From NCBI GenBank assembly GCA_017305665.1, contig JAFKKH010000020.1:1-64000 (forward strand): 64,000 bases of DNA. Direction: 5' to 3'. This document shows positions 16,836 to 26,287 of the stretch, piece after piece. Below the pieces are notes generated by a model that was not told the origin of the DNA, made no database searches, and saw nothing but the letters and a program-made list of their open reading frames with translations. Within the stretch, counting starts at the first letter, position 1. Each line of letters begins with the position of its first letter. The stretch comes from Hyphomicrobiales bacterium. Its GTDB lineage: Bacteria; Pseudomonadota; Alphaproteobacteria; Rhizobiales; Xanthobacteraceae. Both the position numbers and the translations under genes were made by a program.

Positions 16836-17138
16836 ATGCCGAACGAGACCCGGGACTTGCCGGCCAGTCAGGATGGCCTGGCGCGCTTTCTGGGCGGCTC
16901 CCCGCTGGGGGTGGCGTTCCGCCTGATCCTGCTGTCGATCCTGGTCGGCGTCATGCTCGCGGCGGTCGGTTTCGATCCCTGGAATATCGTGCACAGCATC
17001 CGCCTGCTATTCGAGCGGCTGTGGAATCTCGGCTTCGACGCCATCAACGGCCTGTGGCGCTACTTCCTGCTCGGCGCCGTGATCGTGGTTCCGATCTGGC
17101 TGATTTCGCGACTGTTCAGCGCCCCGCGCGGGCGATAA
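16836..17138 (+). CDS. DUF6460-type small inner-membrane protein
   Basis: 100 residues with two hydrophobic segments (about 24-46 and 76-94) joined by an aromatic-rich stretch (WNIVHSIRLLFERLWNLGF). The FLGGSPLGVAFRLILLSILVG beginning is typical of the DUF6460 family found across Nitrobacteraceae. Function unknown. An AGGAGAG sequence lies 9 bases before the ATG. The MBL hydrolase starts ten bases after it ends. Confidence 0.8.
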   Translation: MPNETRDLPASQDGLARFLGGSPLGVAFRLILLSILVGVMLAAVGFDPWNIVHSIRLLFERLWNLGFDAINGLWRYFLLGAVIVVPIWLISRLFSAPRGR

Positions 17139-17147
17139 CCCCGCGTC

Positions 17148-17882
17148 ATGCGTGTTCATTTCATTGGCTGCGGCGATGCGTTCGGGTCCGGTGGCCGGTT
17201 CAATACCTGTTTCCACGTCACCGGCGACCGCACCAATCTGCTGATCGACTGCGGCGCGTCGTCGCTGGTGGCGCTGAAGCGGAGTAACGTCGCGCTCGAC
17301 GACATCGGCCTCATTCTGATCACGCACTTCCACGGCGACCACTTTGCCGGCCTGCCCTTCTTCATCCTCAACGCCCAATTCAGCCGCAGGCGGACGCCGC
17401 TGACCATCGCCGGACCTGCCGGCCTGAAGGTTCGGTTCACGCAGGTGATGGAAACGCTGTTCGAGAATTCATCGAAGACCCAGCAGAAATTCGAGATCAA
17501 TCTGATCGAGTTGCAGCCCGGCCAGCAGGCGGCTTTCGGCGGGACTGCCGTCACACCGTTCGAGGTCGTTCACGGCGCGGGCGGCGGCCCGTTTCATGCC
17601 TATCGCATCGAAAGCGAAGGCCGCATCGTGACCTACAGCGCCGACACCGAGTGGACGGAAGCGCTGGTCCCTGCCGCACGCCATGCCGACCTCTTCATCT
17701 GTGAGGCCTACACGTTCGAGACCAACGTCAGAAATCACCTGAGCTACAAGACGCTTGTCGAACATCTGCCGCGTATCGCACCGAAGCGCCTTGTCCTGAC
17801 TCACATGAGCGACGACATGCTGGCACGCACCGGCGAAACGCCGCATATCGCCGCGCACGACGATCTCGTGATCGAGATATGA
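17148..17882 (+). CDS. MBL-fold hydrolase, RNase Z-like
   Basis: 244 residues. It starts MRVHFIGCGDAFGSGGRFNTC and carries the metal motif THFHGDHFAGLPF, then VVHGAG, YSADTEW, EAYTFE and LTHMSDD, the pattern of the RNase Z / arylsulfatase-like branch. It lacks the long exosite arm of true tRNase Z, so the substrate may be a small molecule. Its stop overlaps the MATE gene start in an ATGA junction. Confidence 0.87.
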   Translation: MRVHFIGCGDAFGSGGRFNTCFHVTGDRTNLLIDCGASSLVALKRSNVALDDIGLILITHFHGDHFAGLPFFILNAQFSRRRTPLTIAGPAGLKVRFTQVMETLFENSSKTQQKFEINLIELQPGQQAAFGGTAVTPFEVVHGAGGGPFHAYRIESEGRIVTYSADTEWTEALVPAARHADLFICEAYTFETNVRNHLSYKTLVEHLPRIAPKRLVLTHMSDDMLARTGETPHIAAHDDLVIEI

Positions 17883-19246
17883 TGGACGCTGCATCCCCGT
17901 CCCAGGTGGCCCACAGCCGCGTCACCAGCGCACAGGTATTCGCTATCGCCGGCCCCGCGATGGTCGCCAACCTGACCACGCCGCTGCTCGGCATCGTTGC
18001 CACCATCGCGATCGGGCGACTCGGCAATGCCACGCTGCTCGGCGGCGTGGCCATGGCGTCCGTGATCTTCGATTGCATGTTCTGGCTGTTCGGTTTTCTG
18101 CGCATGGGTACCGTGGCGCTGACGGCACAGGCCACAGGCGCGCGCGACACCGGAGAGGTCGGAGCCCTGCTGCTGCGCGGTTTCGTCATCGCAGGCCTGA
18201 CCGGTCTCGGACTCATTGTCCTGCAAATCCCTCTCGCGACCGTTGTCTTCGATGCCATGGGCGGAAGCGCCAACGTGACCCATGCCGCGCGAAGCTATTT
18301 CGCAATCCGGATCTGGTCGGCGCCCATGGCGCTCGCAAACTACGTGGTTCTCGGCTGGCTGATCGGACAGGCTCGCGCCTCGCTTGCCCTGTCGGTGCAG
18401 ATCGCCATCAACCTCGTCAACATGACCGCGACTGTTGTCCTTGTGCTGGTGTTCGACTTCGGCATCGCCGGCGCGGCGATCGCAGCGATCGTTGCGGAGA
18501 CGAGCGGCCTTATCATCGGCATCCTGATCGCGCGACGGATCACACGCAATTCGCTTGTCGCACCGGCTGCCGCGCTGTTCGACCGCGCAAAACTCATGCG
18601 GATGTTCACTGTCAATCGCGATATCATGATCCGCACGGCCGCGTTGATCACCGCCTTCCTGTTTTTCACGGCGCAGGGCGCCCGCGCCGGCGACGTGACA
18701 CTCGCTGCCAATGCCGTGTTGAACAACTTCCTGCTGATCAGCGCCTTCTTTCTCGACGGCCTCGCCAATGCTGCCGAGCAGATGTGCGGCCGTGCCGTCG
18801 GCGCGAGCGACCGCCACGGATTCACCGGTGCCACGCGGCTCGTCATTCTCTGGGGATTCGCATTCGCGCTCGCGGTGACCGCGGTCTATGCGCTGGCCGG
18901 CACCCATCTGATCGACATCATGACCGCGAGCACCGACGTGCGGTTGATCGCACGCGATTATCTGTGGCTGGCGGCACTGGCGCCGGTGCTTGGCGTGTTC
19001 GCCTTCGCTTATGACGGCATTTATATCGGCGCCACCTGGACGCGCGACATGCGCAACCTGATGGTGCTGTCGTTGGTCATCTTCCTCGCCGCATGGTGGG
19101 CCTTGCGGCCGTTCGGCAATTCCGGCCTGTGGGGCGCCCTGCTCGTTCTCTACGCCGCGCGTGGCGGGCTGCAGGGATTGCGCTATCCCGCACTGTTGAA
19201 GGCCACGTTCCCGGTGCTCATGCCACCGGCCAATCCTCGGCCGTGA
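17879..19246 (+). CDS. MATE-family multidrug efflux transporter
   Basis: 455 residues with about twelve membrane helices in two related halves; the first begins VFAIAGPAMVANLTTPLLGIV. MATE proteins expel cationic drugs or metabolites using H+ or Na+ gradients. It is translationally coupled to the MBL hydrolase upstream. Its last 29 bases overlap, on the opposite strand, the 3' end of pyrD, so the two genes are convergent with overlapping coding ends. Confidence 0.9.
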   Translation: MMDAASPSQVAHSRVTSAQVFAIAGPAMVANLTTPLLGIVATIAIGRLGNATLLGGVAMASVIFDCMFWLFGFLRMGTVALTAQATGARDTGEVGALLLRGFVIAGLTGLGLIVLQIPLATVVFDAMGGSANVTHAARSYFAIRIWSAPMALANYVVLGWLIGQARASLALSVQIAINLVNMTATVVLVLVFDFGIAGAAIAAIVAETSGLIIGILIARRITRNSLVAPAAALFDRAKLMRMFTVNRDIMIRTAALITAFLFFTAQGARAGDVTLAANAVLNNFLLISAFFLDGLANAAEQMCGRAVGASDRHGFTGATRLVILWGFAFALAVTAVYALAGTHLIDIMTASTDVRLIARDYLWLAALAPVLGVFAFAYDGIYIGATWTRDMRNLMVLSLVIFLAAWWALRPFGNSGLWGALLVLYAARGGLQGLRYPALLKATFPVLMPPANPRP

Positions 19247-20315
19247 TCGCCGCGGCATCGGCACCGACGATCTCCGACAGCGAGTCGCGGCCTGTCCGCA
19301 ACAGCGTCGACGCCAGATCGCGCTTGATGTCGTCGATCAATCCGAGACCTTTATAAACCAGCGATGAATAGAGCTGGATCAACGTGGCCCCGGCACGGAC
19401 CTTGGTCAGCGCAGCACCACCGCTGTCGATACCGCCAACGCCGATCAACGGAAACGCGCCTTCGGCCCGCACGTAGGTTTCCGCCACCATCCGCGTCGAC
19501 AGCCGGAACAGCGGACGTCCCGACAACCCGCCTTGCTCTTGCGCGCGTGTCTGGTCACGCAGGGTTCTAGGGCGCGCCAGCGTGGTGTTGCCGACGATCA
19601 TGCCATCCACCCGGCGCGACCGCGCGATGTGGACGACATCGTCGAGCTCGGCAAGTGTGAGGTCCGGCGCGATCTTCAGCAGCACCGGCGTGTCGCCCGC
19701 ATTCTGCCGAACCTGGTCGCGCGCATCGATCACCTTCGCAAGGAGGTCGTCGAGCGCCGCCGCCTGCTGTAGGTTGCGGAGGCCCGGCGTGTTGGGCGAG
19801 GACACGTTGACGGTGAAATAGCTGGCCACCGGCGCAAAGGTCTCGATCAGCTTGACGTAATCGGCGGTCCGGTCGGCCGAGTCCCTGTTGGCGCCGACAT
19901 TGACGCCGACGATGCCGCCGGACTGCGCGCGCGCCGCCAGCCGGCGGAGCGCGGCCTCGGCGCCATCGTTATTGAAGCCCATGCGGTTGATGACGGCCTC
20001 GTCGCGATCGAGCCGGAACATCCGCGGACGCGGATTGCCGGCCTGCGGCTTTGGAGTCACCGACCCGACCTCGACAAATCCAAATCCCAACCGCAGCAGC
20101 GCATCGGGAACCTCGGCATTCTTGTCGAAGCCGGCGGCCATGCCGATCGGGTTGGGAAAATTCAGGCCGAAAGCGCGCACCGCGAGTTTCGGATCATCGC
20201 GGCGCAGACGGAGCGGTGGCAACAGCCGCAAACCCTGGATCGCCATGCGGTGGGCATCTTCCGGATCGAACCAGCGCAACAGCGGCAGCGAGAAATTGTC
20301 GAAGGCGCGGATCAC
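19218..20315 (-). CDS. pyrD: Dihydroorotate dehydrogenase, quinone-dependent (class 2)
   Basis: 365 residues. The N-terminal helical region (LPLLRWFDPEDAHRMAIQGL) is the membrane-quinone-binding part of class 2 enzymes. The FMN barrel contains NPIGMAAGFDKNAE, VNVSSPNTPGLRNLQ (the Ser is the class 2 catalytic base) and IGVGGIDSG. It oxidises dihydroorotate to orotate in pyrimidine synthesis at the inner membrane. The start is GTG at 20315, overlapping the stop of the DUF952 gene (GTGA), so both are one operon. Confidence 0.95.
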   Translation of the reverse strand: MIRAFDNFSLPLLRWFDPEDAHRMAIQGLRLLPPLRLRRDDPKLAVRAFGLNFPNPIGMAAGFDKNAEVPDALLRLGFGFVEVGSVTPKPQAGNPRPRMFRLDRDEAVINRMGFNNDGAEAALRRLAARAQSGGIVGVNVGANRDSADRTADYVKLIETFAPVASYFTVNVSSPNTPGLRNLQQAAALDDLLAKVIDARDQVRQNAGDTPVLLKIAPDLTLAELDDVVHIARSRRVDGMIVGNTTLARPRTLRDQTRAQEQGGLSGRPLFRLSTRMVAETYVRAEGAFPLIGVGGIDSGGAALTKVRAGATLIQLYSSLVYKGLGLIDDIKRDLASTLLRTGRDSLSEIVGADAAAITAEDWPVA

Positions 20316-20656
20316 GTCGCAAGCTCCGGAATGTCGTGAGTGCCGTCCGACCGCGTGCGCATGTCCATCACCGCGATGACATGGCCGAGATCGAGGTCAC
20401 CATAAAGATGCGGAAACAACTCACCACCGCGCGAGACCTCCCAGCGCAACGCATCGCCAAGCGCATCGGCGTCGATAGCGATCAGGAACAGACCGACCTG
20501 ACCAGCGAAGTGCTTGCGGGCTGTGCCCTCGACCTGGGACGCCGTGGAAAAATGGATGAAGCCGTCGCGCAGATCGTCGGCGCTACCGCGAAACAGCCCC
20601 TGCCGCTCAGCCTCGCGCCAGGCCGATGCCGGGGAGATTTTATAGATCGTGCGCAC
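20312..20656 (-). CDS. DUF952 domain protein
   Basis: 114 residues if started at the GTG at 20656 (protein MRTIYKISPASAW, with a GGGA element before it); an ATG at 20704 would add 16 residues. DUF952 hallmarks are IYKISP near the start, DGFIHFSTASQV and the C-terminal ELFPHLYG. Structures of the family resemble ADP-ribosyl-type folds, but no activity is established. It is directly upstream of and overlaps pyrD. Confidence 0.82.
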   Translation of the reverse strand: MRTIYKISPASAWREAERQGLFRGSADDLRDGFIHFSTASQVEGTARKHFAGQVGLFLIAIDADALGDALRWEVSRGGELFPHLYGDLDLGHVIAVMDMRTRSDGTHDIPELAT

Positions 20657-20884
20657 GTGTATCCCGAGCCCGTTATTGCGCTCCAACCCATTGAAAAAGC
20701 GCATGATCTTATTGCCATCCCCGAGATTTGGGGTGGGTCGCGTCTGACCGTATCGGCGCCCCCGTCGCACTTCAAGTGCGGTATTTTGTAGGGAAGCGCA
20801 TTGCAGGCTTTCGCCGATTGAGGTAATAATTCCTAGTTTTTGACAAAATTCACTGGCTCTGGAAACCGGACTCAGGACGCGCCG

Positions 20885-21517
20885 ATGACCATGCTGACTC
20901 ACGAGCAGATCTGGACGGCGCTCGACCGCCTGGCAGAACGCGCCGGACTGTCCCCCTCGGGGCTGGCGAAAAAATCCGGGCTCGATCCCACCACCTTCAA
21001 CAAGTCGAAGCGCATCACCAGCGACGGCCGCGAACGCTGGCCGTCAACCGAGTCGGTCGCGAAGGCGCTGGCCGCGACCAACACCGCGATCGATACCTTC
21101 GTGCAGTTCATCGAGGATACCGCCCGCGCGGCCCAGGCCGTCCCGCTGCTCGGCTTCGCCGAAGCCGGCGCCGGGGGCTATTTCGACGACGGCGGCTTTC
21201 CGGTCGGCAAGGGCTGGGATGAGGTCGGGCTTCCGTCCGTCAACGATGAGCACGCCTATGCGCTGGAGATTTCCGGCGATTCGATGAAGCCCGCCTATCG
21301 CGATGGCGACGTCATCGTGGTTTCGCCAGGTACGGCGATCCGGCGCGGCGACCGCGTCGTGGTGAAGACCCGCGAGGGCGAGGTGATGGTGAAGGAGCTC
21401 AAGCGCCGCACCACGAAGACCATCGAGCTGCAATCGCTCAATCCCAACCATGTCGACCGGACGCTCGCCGCCGCCGACGTCGAGTGGATCGCGCGCATCG
21501 TGTGGGCGAGTCAGTGA
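20885..21517 (+). CDS. LexA-like S24 peptidase-fused HTH regulator
   Basis: 210 residues (ATG 20885; ATG 20891 is also possible). An N-terminal helix-turn-helix (RAGLSPSGLAKKSGLDPTTF) is joined to a C-terminal S24/LexA-like domain holding the nucleophile in EISGDSMKPAYRDGD and the general-base Lys in VVVKTREGEVMVKEL. A linker cleavage site could be around GFAEAGAGGYFDD (AG). Such proteins repress targets until self-cleavage, but many relatives are not SOS-linked. No phage genes are nearby. It is divergent from DUF952-pyrD; a TTGACA-like hexamer sits at 20840-20845. Confidence 0.87.
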   Translation: MTMLTHEQIWTALDRLAERAGLSPSGLAKKSGLDPTTFNKSKRITSDGRERWPSTESVAKALAATNTAIDTFVQFIEDTARAAQAVPLLGFAEAGAGGYFDDGGFPVGKGWDEVGLPSVNDEHAYALEISGDSMKPAYRDGDVIVVSPGTAIRRGDRVVVKTREGEVMVKELKRRTTKTIELQSLNPNHVDRTLAAADVEWIARIVWASQ

Positions 21518-21518
21518 T

Positions 21519-21557
21519 CCTTCTTTCTCTCTCCCCTTGTGGGAGAGGGAAGAAAGG
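21519..21557. terminator. Bidirectional palindromic terminator between convergent genes
   Basis: A pyrimidine-rich left arm (CTCTCTCCCC at its core) faces GGGAGAGGGAAGAAAGG across a TTGT loop, with a few mismatches. It sits exactly in the 42-base gap between the S24 regulator and lysK stops. A second element with almost the same core lies at 41705-41735. Confidence 0.7.
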
Positions 21558-21559
21558 CA

Positions 21560-23194
21560 TCACCCTGCCCTTGCCAGCGCGCCGTCGATCATCGCCACCG
21601 CGTTGTTGATGCCGTAGACCGCGACGAACGAGCCGAAGCGCGGGCCTTTCTCCTGACCCAGCAGCACCTGATAGAGCATGTTGAACCATTCGAGCGACAC
21701 GCCGGGGCGGCCGTCCTTAGCAAGTTTCTTGTGATCGAGGAACGGATCGCGGCGACCGATCTCGTAGACCGCGTTCTGAATGTCTTCCGCCGGTGCATCG
21801 GCCGGTAGTTGCGACAGCGCGTCGCGCAGATCCTGCAATGCGGTGCGCTCACTTGCGGTCGGCTCGCGGAATGTCTTCGCGGGCGCCACGAAGTCGCGAT
21901 AGTAGTTGATGGCATAGCCGACCATCGCGTCGAGCTTCGGATGGCTCTGCGGCGTCACGCCCGGCCGGTAGCGGCCGATGAAACCCCACAGCGTCTCGGC
22001 ATTCTCCGCGTTCGACGACGACACCAAGGTCAGCAGCAACTGGAACGTGACCGGCATGTCGGCCTTGGGCGGATGGCCGGCATGGATGTGCCAGACCGGA
22101 TTGGCAAGCTGCTGCTTGCCGTCCTGCCGCGCAAAGCCGTCGAGAAATTGCTGATAGTCGTCGACGTTGCGCGGGATCACATCGAAGTACAGCCGCTTCG
22201 CCGACTTCGGCTCGCGATACATGAACAGCGACAGCGATTCCGGCGACGCATAACGCAGCCATTCGTCGATGGTCAGGCCGTTGCCCTTCGACTTGGAGAT
22301 CTTCTGACCCTTGTCGTCGAGGAATAGCTCGTAATTAAAGCCTTCGGGCGGCGTGCCGCCGAGCGCCGAGCAGATCTTGCCCGACAACTTCACTGAATCG
22401 ATCAGGTCCTTGCCGGCCATCTCATAATCGACACCGAGCGCGGTCCAGCGCATCGCCCAGTCGGCCTTCCACTGGCACTTGACCGCCCCACCCGTTACGG
22501 ATGTTTCGACTTCCTCGCTTGTGTCGGGGTCCACATAGGTCACGGTACCGGCAGCGACATCGCGCCGGATCATCGGCACCTGCAACACCACACCCGTCGT
22601 CTTGCTGATGGGTAGAAACGGCGAATAGGTTGCGCGCCGATCCGGTCCGAGGGTGGGAAGGATCACGTCCATCACCTTGTCGTAGACCGCAAGCATCTTC
22701 AGCAGCGTCTCGTCGAAGCGCCCGGACGTATAATAGTCCGTCGAACTGGCGAATTCATAATCGAATCCGAAATGATCGAGAAAAGCACGCAATCGCGCAT
22801 TGTTGGCCGCGCCGAACGACGGGTATTCATTCGAAAATGGATCGGGAATCCGCGTCAGCGGCTTGCCCAGATGGCTCGCCAGCAATTCCTTGTTCGGCAC
22901 GTTGTCCGGCACCTTGCGCAGGCCGTCCATGTCGTCGGAGAAAGCCAGCAGCCGCGTCTTGATCTTGTCGTCCGTCAGCACGCGAAAGGCATGGCGCACC
23001 ATGGTGGTGCGCGCGACTTCGCCGAAGGTACCGATATGCGGCAGGCCGGAGGGCCCATAGCCGGTCTCGAACAGCACCTCGTCCTTCGGCTTCCTCTTCA
23101 GGCGTGCGACAATCGCCTTCGCCTGCTCGAAAGGCCATGCATTGGACTGTTCGGCGAGCGACCGCAGATCGCTCGCTGACATGACGTCTGACAT
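21560..23194 (-). CDS. lysK: Lysyl-tRNA synthetase, class I
   Basis: 544 residues of the class I type (archaeal-like LysRS-I) rather than the common class II LysS. The HIGH-like motif is [12 protein letters not shown] and the KMSKS-like motif is [10 protein letters not shown]; the C-terminal half is the helical anticodon-binding cage. It charges tRNA-Lys. Class I LysRS is usual in alphaproteobacteria of this order, so the length and sequence look normal. Confidence 0.94.
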   Translation of the reverse strand: MSDVMSASDLRSLAEQSNAWPFEQAKAIVARLKRKPKDEVLFETGYGPSGLPHIGTFGEVARTTMVRHAFRVLTDDKIKTRLLAFSDDMDGLRKVPDNVPNKELLASHLGKPLTRIPDPFSNEYPSFGAANNARLRAFLDHFGFDYEFASSTDYYTSGRFDETLLKMLAVYDKVMDVILPTLGPDRRATYSPFLPISKTTGVVLQVPMIRRDVAAGTVTYVDPDTSEEVETSVTGGAVKCQWKADWAMRWTALGVDYEMAGKDLIDSVKLSGKICSALGGTPPEGFNYELFLDDKGQKISKSKGNGLTIDEWLRYASPESLSLFMYREPKSAKRLYFDVIPRNVDDYQQFLDGFARQDGKQQLANPVWHIHAGHPPKADMPVTFQLLLTLVSSSNAENAETLWGFIGRYRPGVTPQSHPKLDAMVGYAINYYRDFVAPAKTFREPTASERTALQDLRDALSQLPADAPAEDIQNAVYEIGRRDPFLDHKKLAKDGRPGVSLEWFNMLYQVLLGQEKGPRFGSFVAVYGINNAVAMIDGALARAG

Positions 23195-23242
23195 CTCAAT
23201 TCTCCACGGCGCGCGGCGTCATCCGCTTCGCCACCTGTATTT

Positions 23243-24163
23243 TCAGAACGGGCTGACGGAAAAATACCGCAGCCAAAGATCGGTATAGCGGCCTTTTTCC
23301 CAGACCCGAAACAGCGCCCAGTTCAGCGCCTGGCGCAGCACGTCGTTGCCCTTCTTCACGGCGATGCCGACGCCTTCGCCGAAATAGCGACTCTCGATGA
23401 AGGGGCCGCCGCTGAACGCGCAGCAGCCTTCCGAATCGGTGCCGTTGATCCAGAACGCCAGCGAGATCGCGTCGCCGAAGATGAGATCGACCTCACCCCG
23501 CTGCAACGCCTGTCGCAGGGCCTCGCTGTTCGGATAGGGATGCAATTCCGCGTCGGTGAAGAAGGCCTTGAGATAGGCCTCGTGCGCCGATCCCGCGACC
23601 ACGCCGACCTTCTTGCCTTCGAGCAATTCGGGACGGACCTCTGCCATCACCGCGTCGTGGCGCGACACGAACCGCGCCGGCACGCGATAATAGGGGTCGG
23701 TGAAATCCACCCGTTTGCGCAAGTCCGGCGTCACCGCCAGCGAAGCGATGATGGCATCGCCGCGGTTGCTGGTCAGTGCGTCCACCAGGGTCTCGAAGCG
23801 CCGCATCTGGACGGTGCAGGAGACCTTGATCTCGTCGCACAGCGCCCGCGCCAGATCGACATTGAATCCGGCCGGATTGCCGTCAGGCCCGGTGAAATTG
23901 AACGGCGGATAATCCGTCTCGGTGAGGAAGCGGATCACGGTCAGACGCGACAGATCGGGACGGTCCGGTCTTCGCCGCGGGTCCCAGAAGCCCGGAACGG
24001 CCTGCGGCGCGACAACGGGTGCTTTCGGCGCGGCCTGCGCCCGGGCATCGCCCATAGCGCCCCCAAAAGCCAGCAGCCCGGCCGCCAACAGGTGAGCCAG
24101 CAAGATTGCACGGCATCGACCGATCAATCTTCCGTTGAAGGAGGTAACAATCTGTGGTTGCAT
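23243..24163 (-). CDS. Amino-acid-type ABC substrate-binding protein (family 3)
   Basis: 306 residues. The N-terminal signal region ends near DARAQAAP; a proline-rich linker precedes a type II binding fold with FLTETDYPPFNFTGPDG, GFNVDLARALCDEI and IASLAVTPDLRKRVDFTDPYY, the usual ligand-site landmarks for amino-acid binding proteins. No permease or ATPase genes are adjacent. I chose ATG 24163 because the signal peptide follows directly; longer open sequence upstream overlaps the divergent glycosyltransferase. Confidence 0.88.
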   Translation of the reverse strand: MQPQIVTSFNGRLIGRCRAILLAHLLAAGLLAFGGAMGDARAQAAPKAPVVAPQAVPGFWDPRRRPDRPDLSRLTVIRFLTETDYPPFNFTGPDGNPAGFNVDLARALCDEIKVSCTVQMRRFETLVDALTSNRGDAIIASLAVTPDLRKRVDFTDPYYRVPARFVSRHDAVMAEVRPELLEGKKVGVVAGSAHEAYLKAFFTDAELHPYPNSEALRQALQRGEVDLIFGDAISLAFWINGTDSEGCCAFSGGPFIESRYFGEGVGIAVKKGNDVLRQALNWALFRVWEKGRYTDLWLRYFSVSPF

Positions 24164-24241
24164 CACATGGGGCTTTTCGGATGGCGGTCTTATAGACCAT
24201 CCGGAGAGAGACGCGAGTACCGTTTGTTGCGTGGGGCGTAC

Positions 24242-26287
24242 ATGGCGGTGCAGGAGTTGCACGACCTTGTCGGAAGCCGTCGCCGGACCGCCATGTCCGT
24301 CTACGGCCGGACCATGCAACCCGCGCGGCTTCGACCCTCTCCGGCAATTCCGGCCCCTATCACCCGCGTCCTGCCATCGCGCGACGACAACAGGCTGCGC
24401 GACGGGGAACATGACCCGGCAAGCGAACTCGACTGTCTGCGGCCGGTCTTCGCCCGTACCCTGCTGCAGGCCGCCGAGGCGCGCAGCCGGCACGTCGGGA
24501 TCGGCGCCGATCAGGTGCTGATCCGGTCCGGCATCATCGATGAGGACGCCTATCTGCGGGCGCTCTCGGCTCATACCGGCCTTGCGATCGAACCGCTCAC
24601 AGCGATGTCCCGCAACGACTGTTGTCTCCCCGATCATCATCTGCCCCGCGTTGCGCAACATGGACTGCTTCCGGTGCGCACAGACGGAGAATTGGTATGG
24701 ATCGTGGCGCCGCGCGGCCTCGCTGCGCGCCAGCTTTGCCGGTTTGCCCATGCATATCCGTCGTTACGCGAACGTATCCGGTTGACCTCGGCGCAAGACC
24801 TCAGCCGGTTTTTGCTGCGGCAGGCCGGCGATGTGCTGGGGCGCTCCGCAACCCTCGCGCTCAGTCAGCGATTCCCGATGCTGTCGGCCGCACCGGTTGC
24901 CATCGCATCCGCCTGGCATCCGTTGCGGCGTCTCGCGCAGACCGGTGTCCTTGCGATGCTGATGACGCTAACGCCGACCTTCGCCATGGAGTTCTGGGGC
25001 AACGTACTGGCGGGCTGGTTCCTCACCTTCATCGGCTTGCGCCTTGCGGCAAGCCTGATCTCGCCGCGGCGCGTCGCGAGACCGCCGCGCATCCCTGACA
25101 ACCGCCTGCCCGTCTACACGGTGATCGCGGCGCTGTACCATGAGGCGACATCGGTGGCGGCGTTGATAAAAGCCATCGATGCATTCGACTTTCCCCGCGA
25201 GAAGCTCGACATCATCATCGTCCTCGAGCTCGACGATCTCGAAACCCGTGCGGCCATCGCGCGGCTCGGTCCCATGCCGCATATCCGCGTTCTGCTTGCA
25301 CCCGCGCAGGGACCGCGCACCAAACCAAAGGCGCTGAATTACGCGCTGCCGTTCGCGCGCGGCAGCTTTACGGCCGTGTTCGACGCCGAGGACCGCCCCG
25401 ATCCCGGCCAGCTTCGCGCCGCGCTCGATGCCTTCCGCACGCAAGGCGCCGATGTCGCCTGCGCTCAGGCCAGCCTCTGTATCGAGAACGCCTCGGATAG
25501 CTGGCTCTCGCGCATGTTCGCCACCGAATATGCCGGACAGTTCGATGTTTTTCTTCCGGGGTTCGCGCGGTTTGGCCTGCCGCTGCCGCTCGGCGGCTCG
25601 TCGAATCACTTCCGCACCTCGATTCTTCGCGGGGTTGGCGGCTGGGACGCGTACAATGTGACCGAAGACGCCGACCTCGGCTTCCGCCTGGCCCGCTTTG
25701 GCTATCGTTCCGTCACCTTCGCATCGACCACGTATGAGGAAGCGCCTGCGCGCTTTGGCGGGTGGCTACGCCAGCGTTCACGCTGGATGAAAGGATGGAT
25801 GCAGACCTGGAGCGTACATATGCGTCAGCCCGCGCGACTCTGGCGCGATGCAGGCCCCAAGGGGTTTTTCACACTGAATGCTCTCGTCGGCGGCAATGTG
25901 CTGACGGCACTGACCTTCCCTATTCTGGTCGCAACCCTTGTCATCGATCTGCTGGCACAGTTCGGCATAACGCGATGGTTCGCGGCGAGCCCAGTCACGC
26001 CGCTGCATCTGGTCACGGTCATCGCAGGCTTCGCCTCGACAATTATTGTCGGCCTGATGGGTCTCGCGCGGCGCAAACAACTGCAGCAGGGCTGGGTTCT
26101 GTTGCTGACGCCGCTCTATTGGAGCTGCCTCTCAATTGCGGCGTGGCGCGCGCTTATCCAGTTGTGGAGCGATCCATACCGTTGGGAGAAAACCGAGCAC
26201 GGTCTTTCCGGATCGCGTGCCGGGCGACATCTGCCGGAATATGCCACCAGCACGTTCGCTGAAAAACAGCAACGATCCTACAAGTAG
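24242..26287 (+). CDS. MshEN-GT2 fusion glycosyltransferase, membrane-bound
   Basis: 681 residues from ATG 24242 (alternatives 24293 and 24314). About residues 75-190 resemble the MshEN/GspE N-terminal domain (VGIGADQVLIRSGIIDEDAYLRAL), which in other proteins binds c-di-GMP. Two membrane helices follow, then a family 2 glycosyltransferase with FDAEDRPDPGQL (sugar-nucleotide aspartates), TEDADLGFRL (catalytic acid) and QRSRWMKGW (QxxRW), and three or four C-terminal helices. The layout is that of a processive exopolysaccharide synthase regulated by its N-terminal domain. The product is unknown. Its end overlaps the convergent SCO1 gene by ten bases. Confidence 0.88.
   Translation: MAVQELHDLVGSRRRTAMSVYGRTMQPARLRPSPAIPAPITRVLPSRDDNRLRDGEHDPASELDCLRPVFARTLLQAAEARSRHVGIGADQVLIRSGIIDEDAYLRALSAHTGLAIEPLTAMSRNDCCLPDHHLPRVAQHGLLPVRTDGELVWIVAPRGLAARQLCRFAHAYPSLRERIRLTSAQDLSRFLLRQAGDVLGRSATLALSQRFPMLSAAPVAIASAWHPLRRLAQTGVLAMLMTLTPTFAMEFWGNVLAGWFLTFIGLRLAASLISPRRVARPPRIPDNRLPVYTVIAALYHEATSVAALIKAIDAFDFPREKLDIIIVLELDDLETRAAIARLGPMPHIRVLLAPAQGPRTKPKALNYALPFARGSFTAVFDAEDRPDPGQLRAALDAFRTQGADVACAQASLCIENASDSWLSRMFATEYAGQFDVFLPGFARFGLPLPLGGSSNHFRTSILRGVGGWDAYNVTEDADLGFRLARFGYRSVTFASTTYEEAPARFGGWLRQRSRWMKGWMQTWSVHMRQPARLWRDAGPKGFFTLNALVGGNVLTALTFPILVATLVIDLLAQFGITRWFAASPVTPLHLVTVIAGFASTIIVGLMGLARRKQLQQGWVLLLTPLYWSCLSIAAWRALIQLWSDPYRWEKTEHGLSGSRAGRHLPEYATSTFAEKQQRSYK

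Noticed and set aside
17801-19264. 487-codon open frame opposite the MATE gene
   Set aside because: Low-complexity Asp/Glu/Arg/His-rich translation without hydrophobic or domain pattern; shadow of the membrane protein.
20885-21517. Prophage remnant because of the phage-like repressor
   Set aside because: No integrase, structural or lysis genes or att repeats occur nearby; S24 regulators are also chromosomal.
23540-24241. N-terminal extension of the glycosyltransferase frame
   Set aside because: It lies opposite the conserved family-3 binding protein and adds a low-complexity translation; the start at 24242 or later fits the domain layout.
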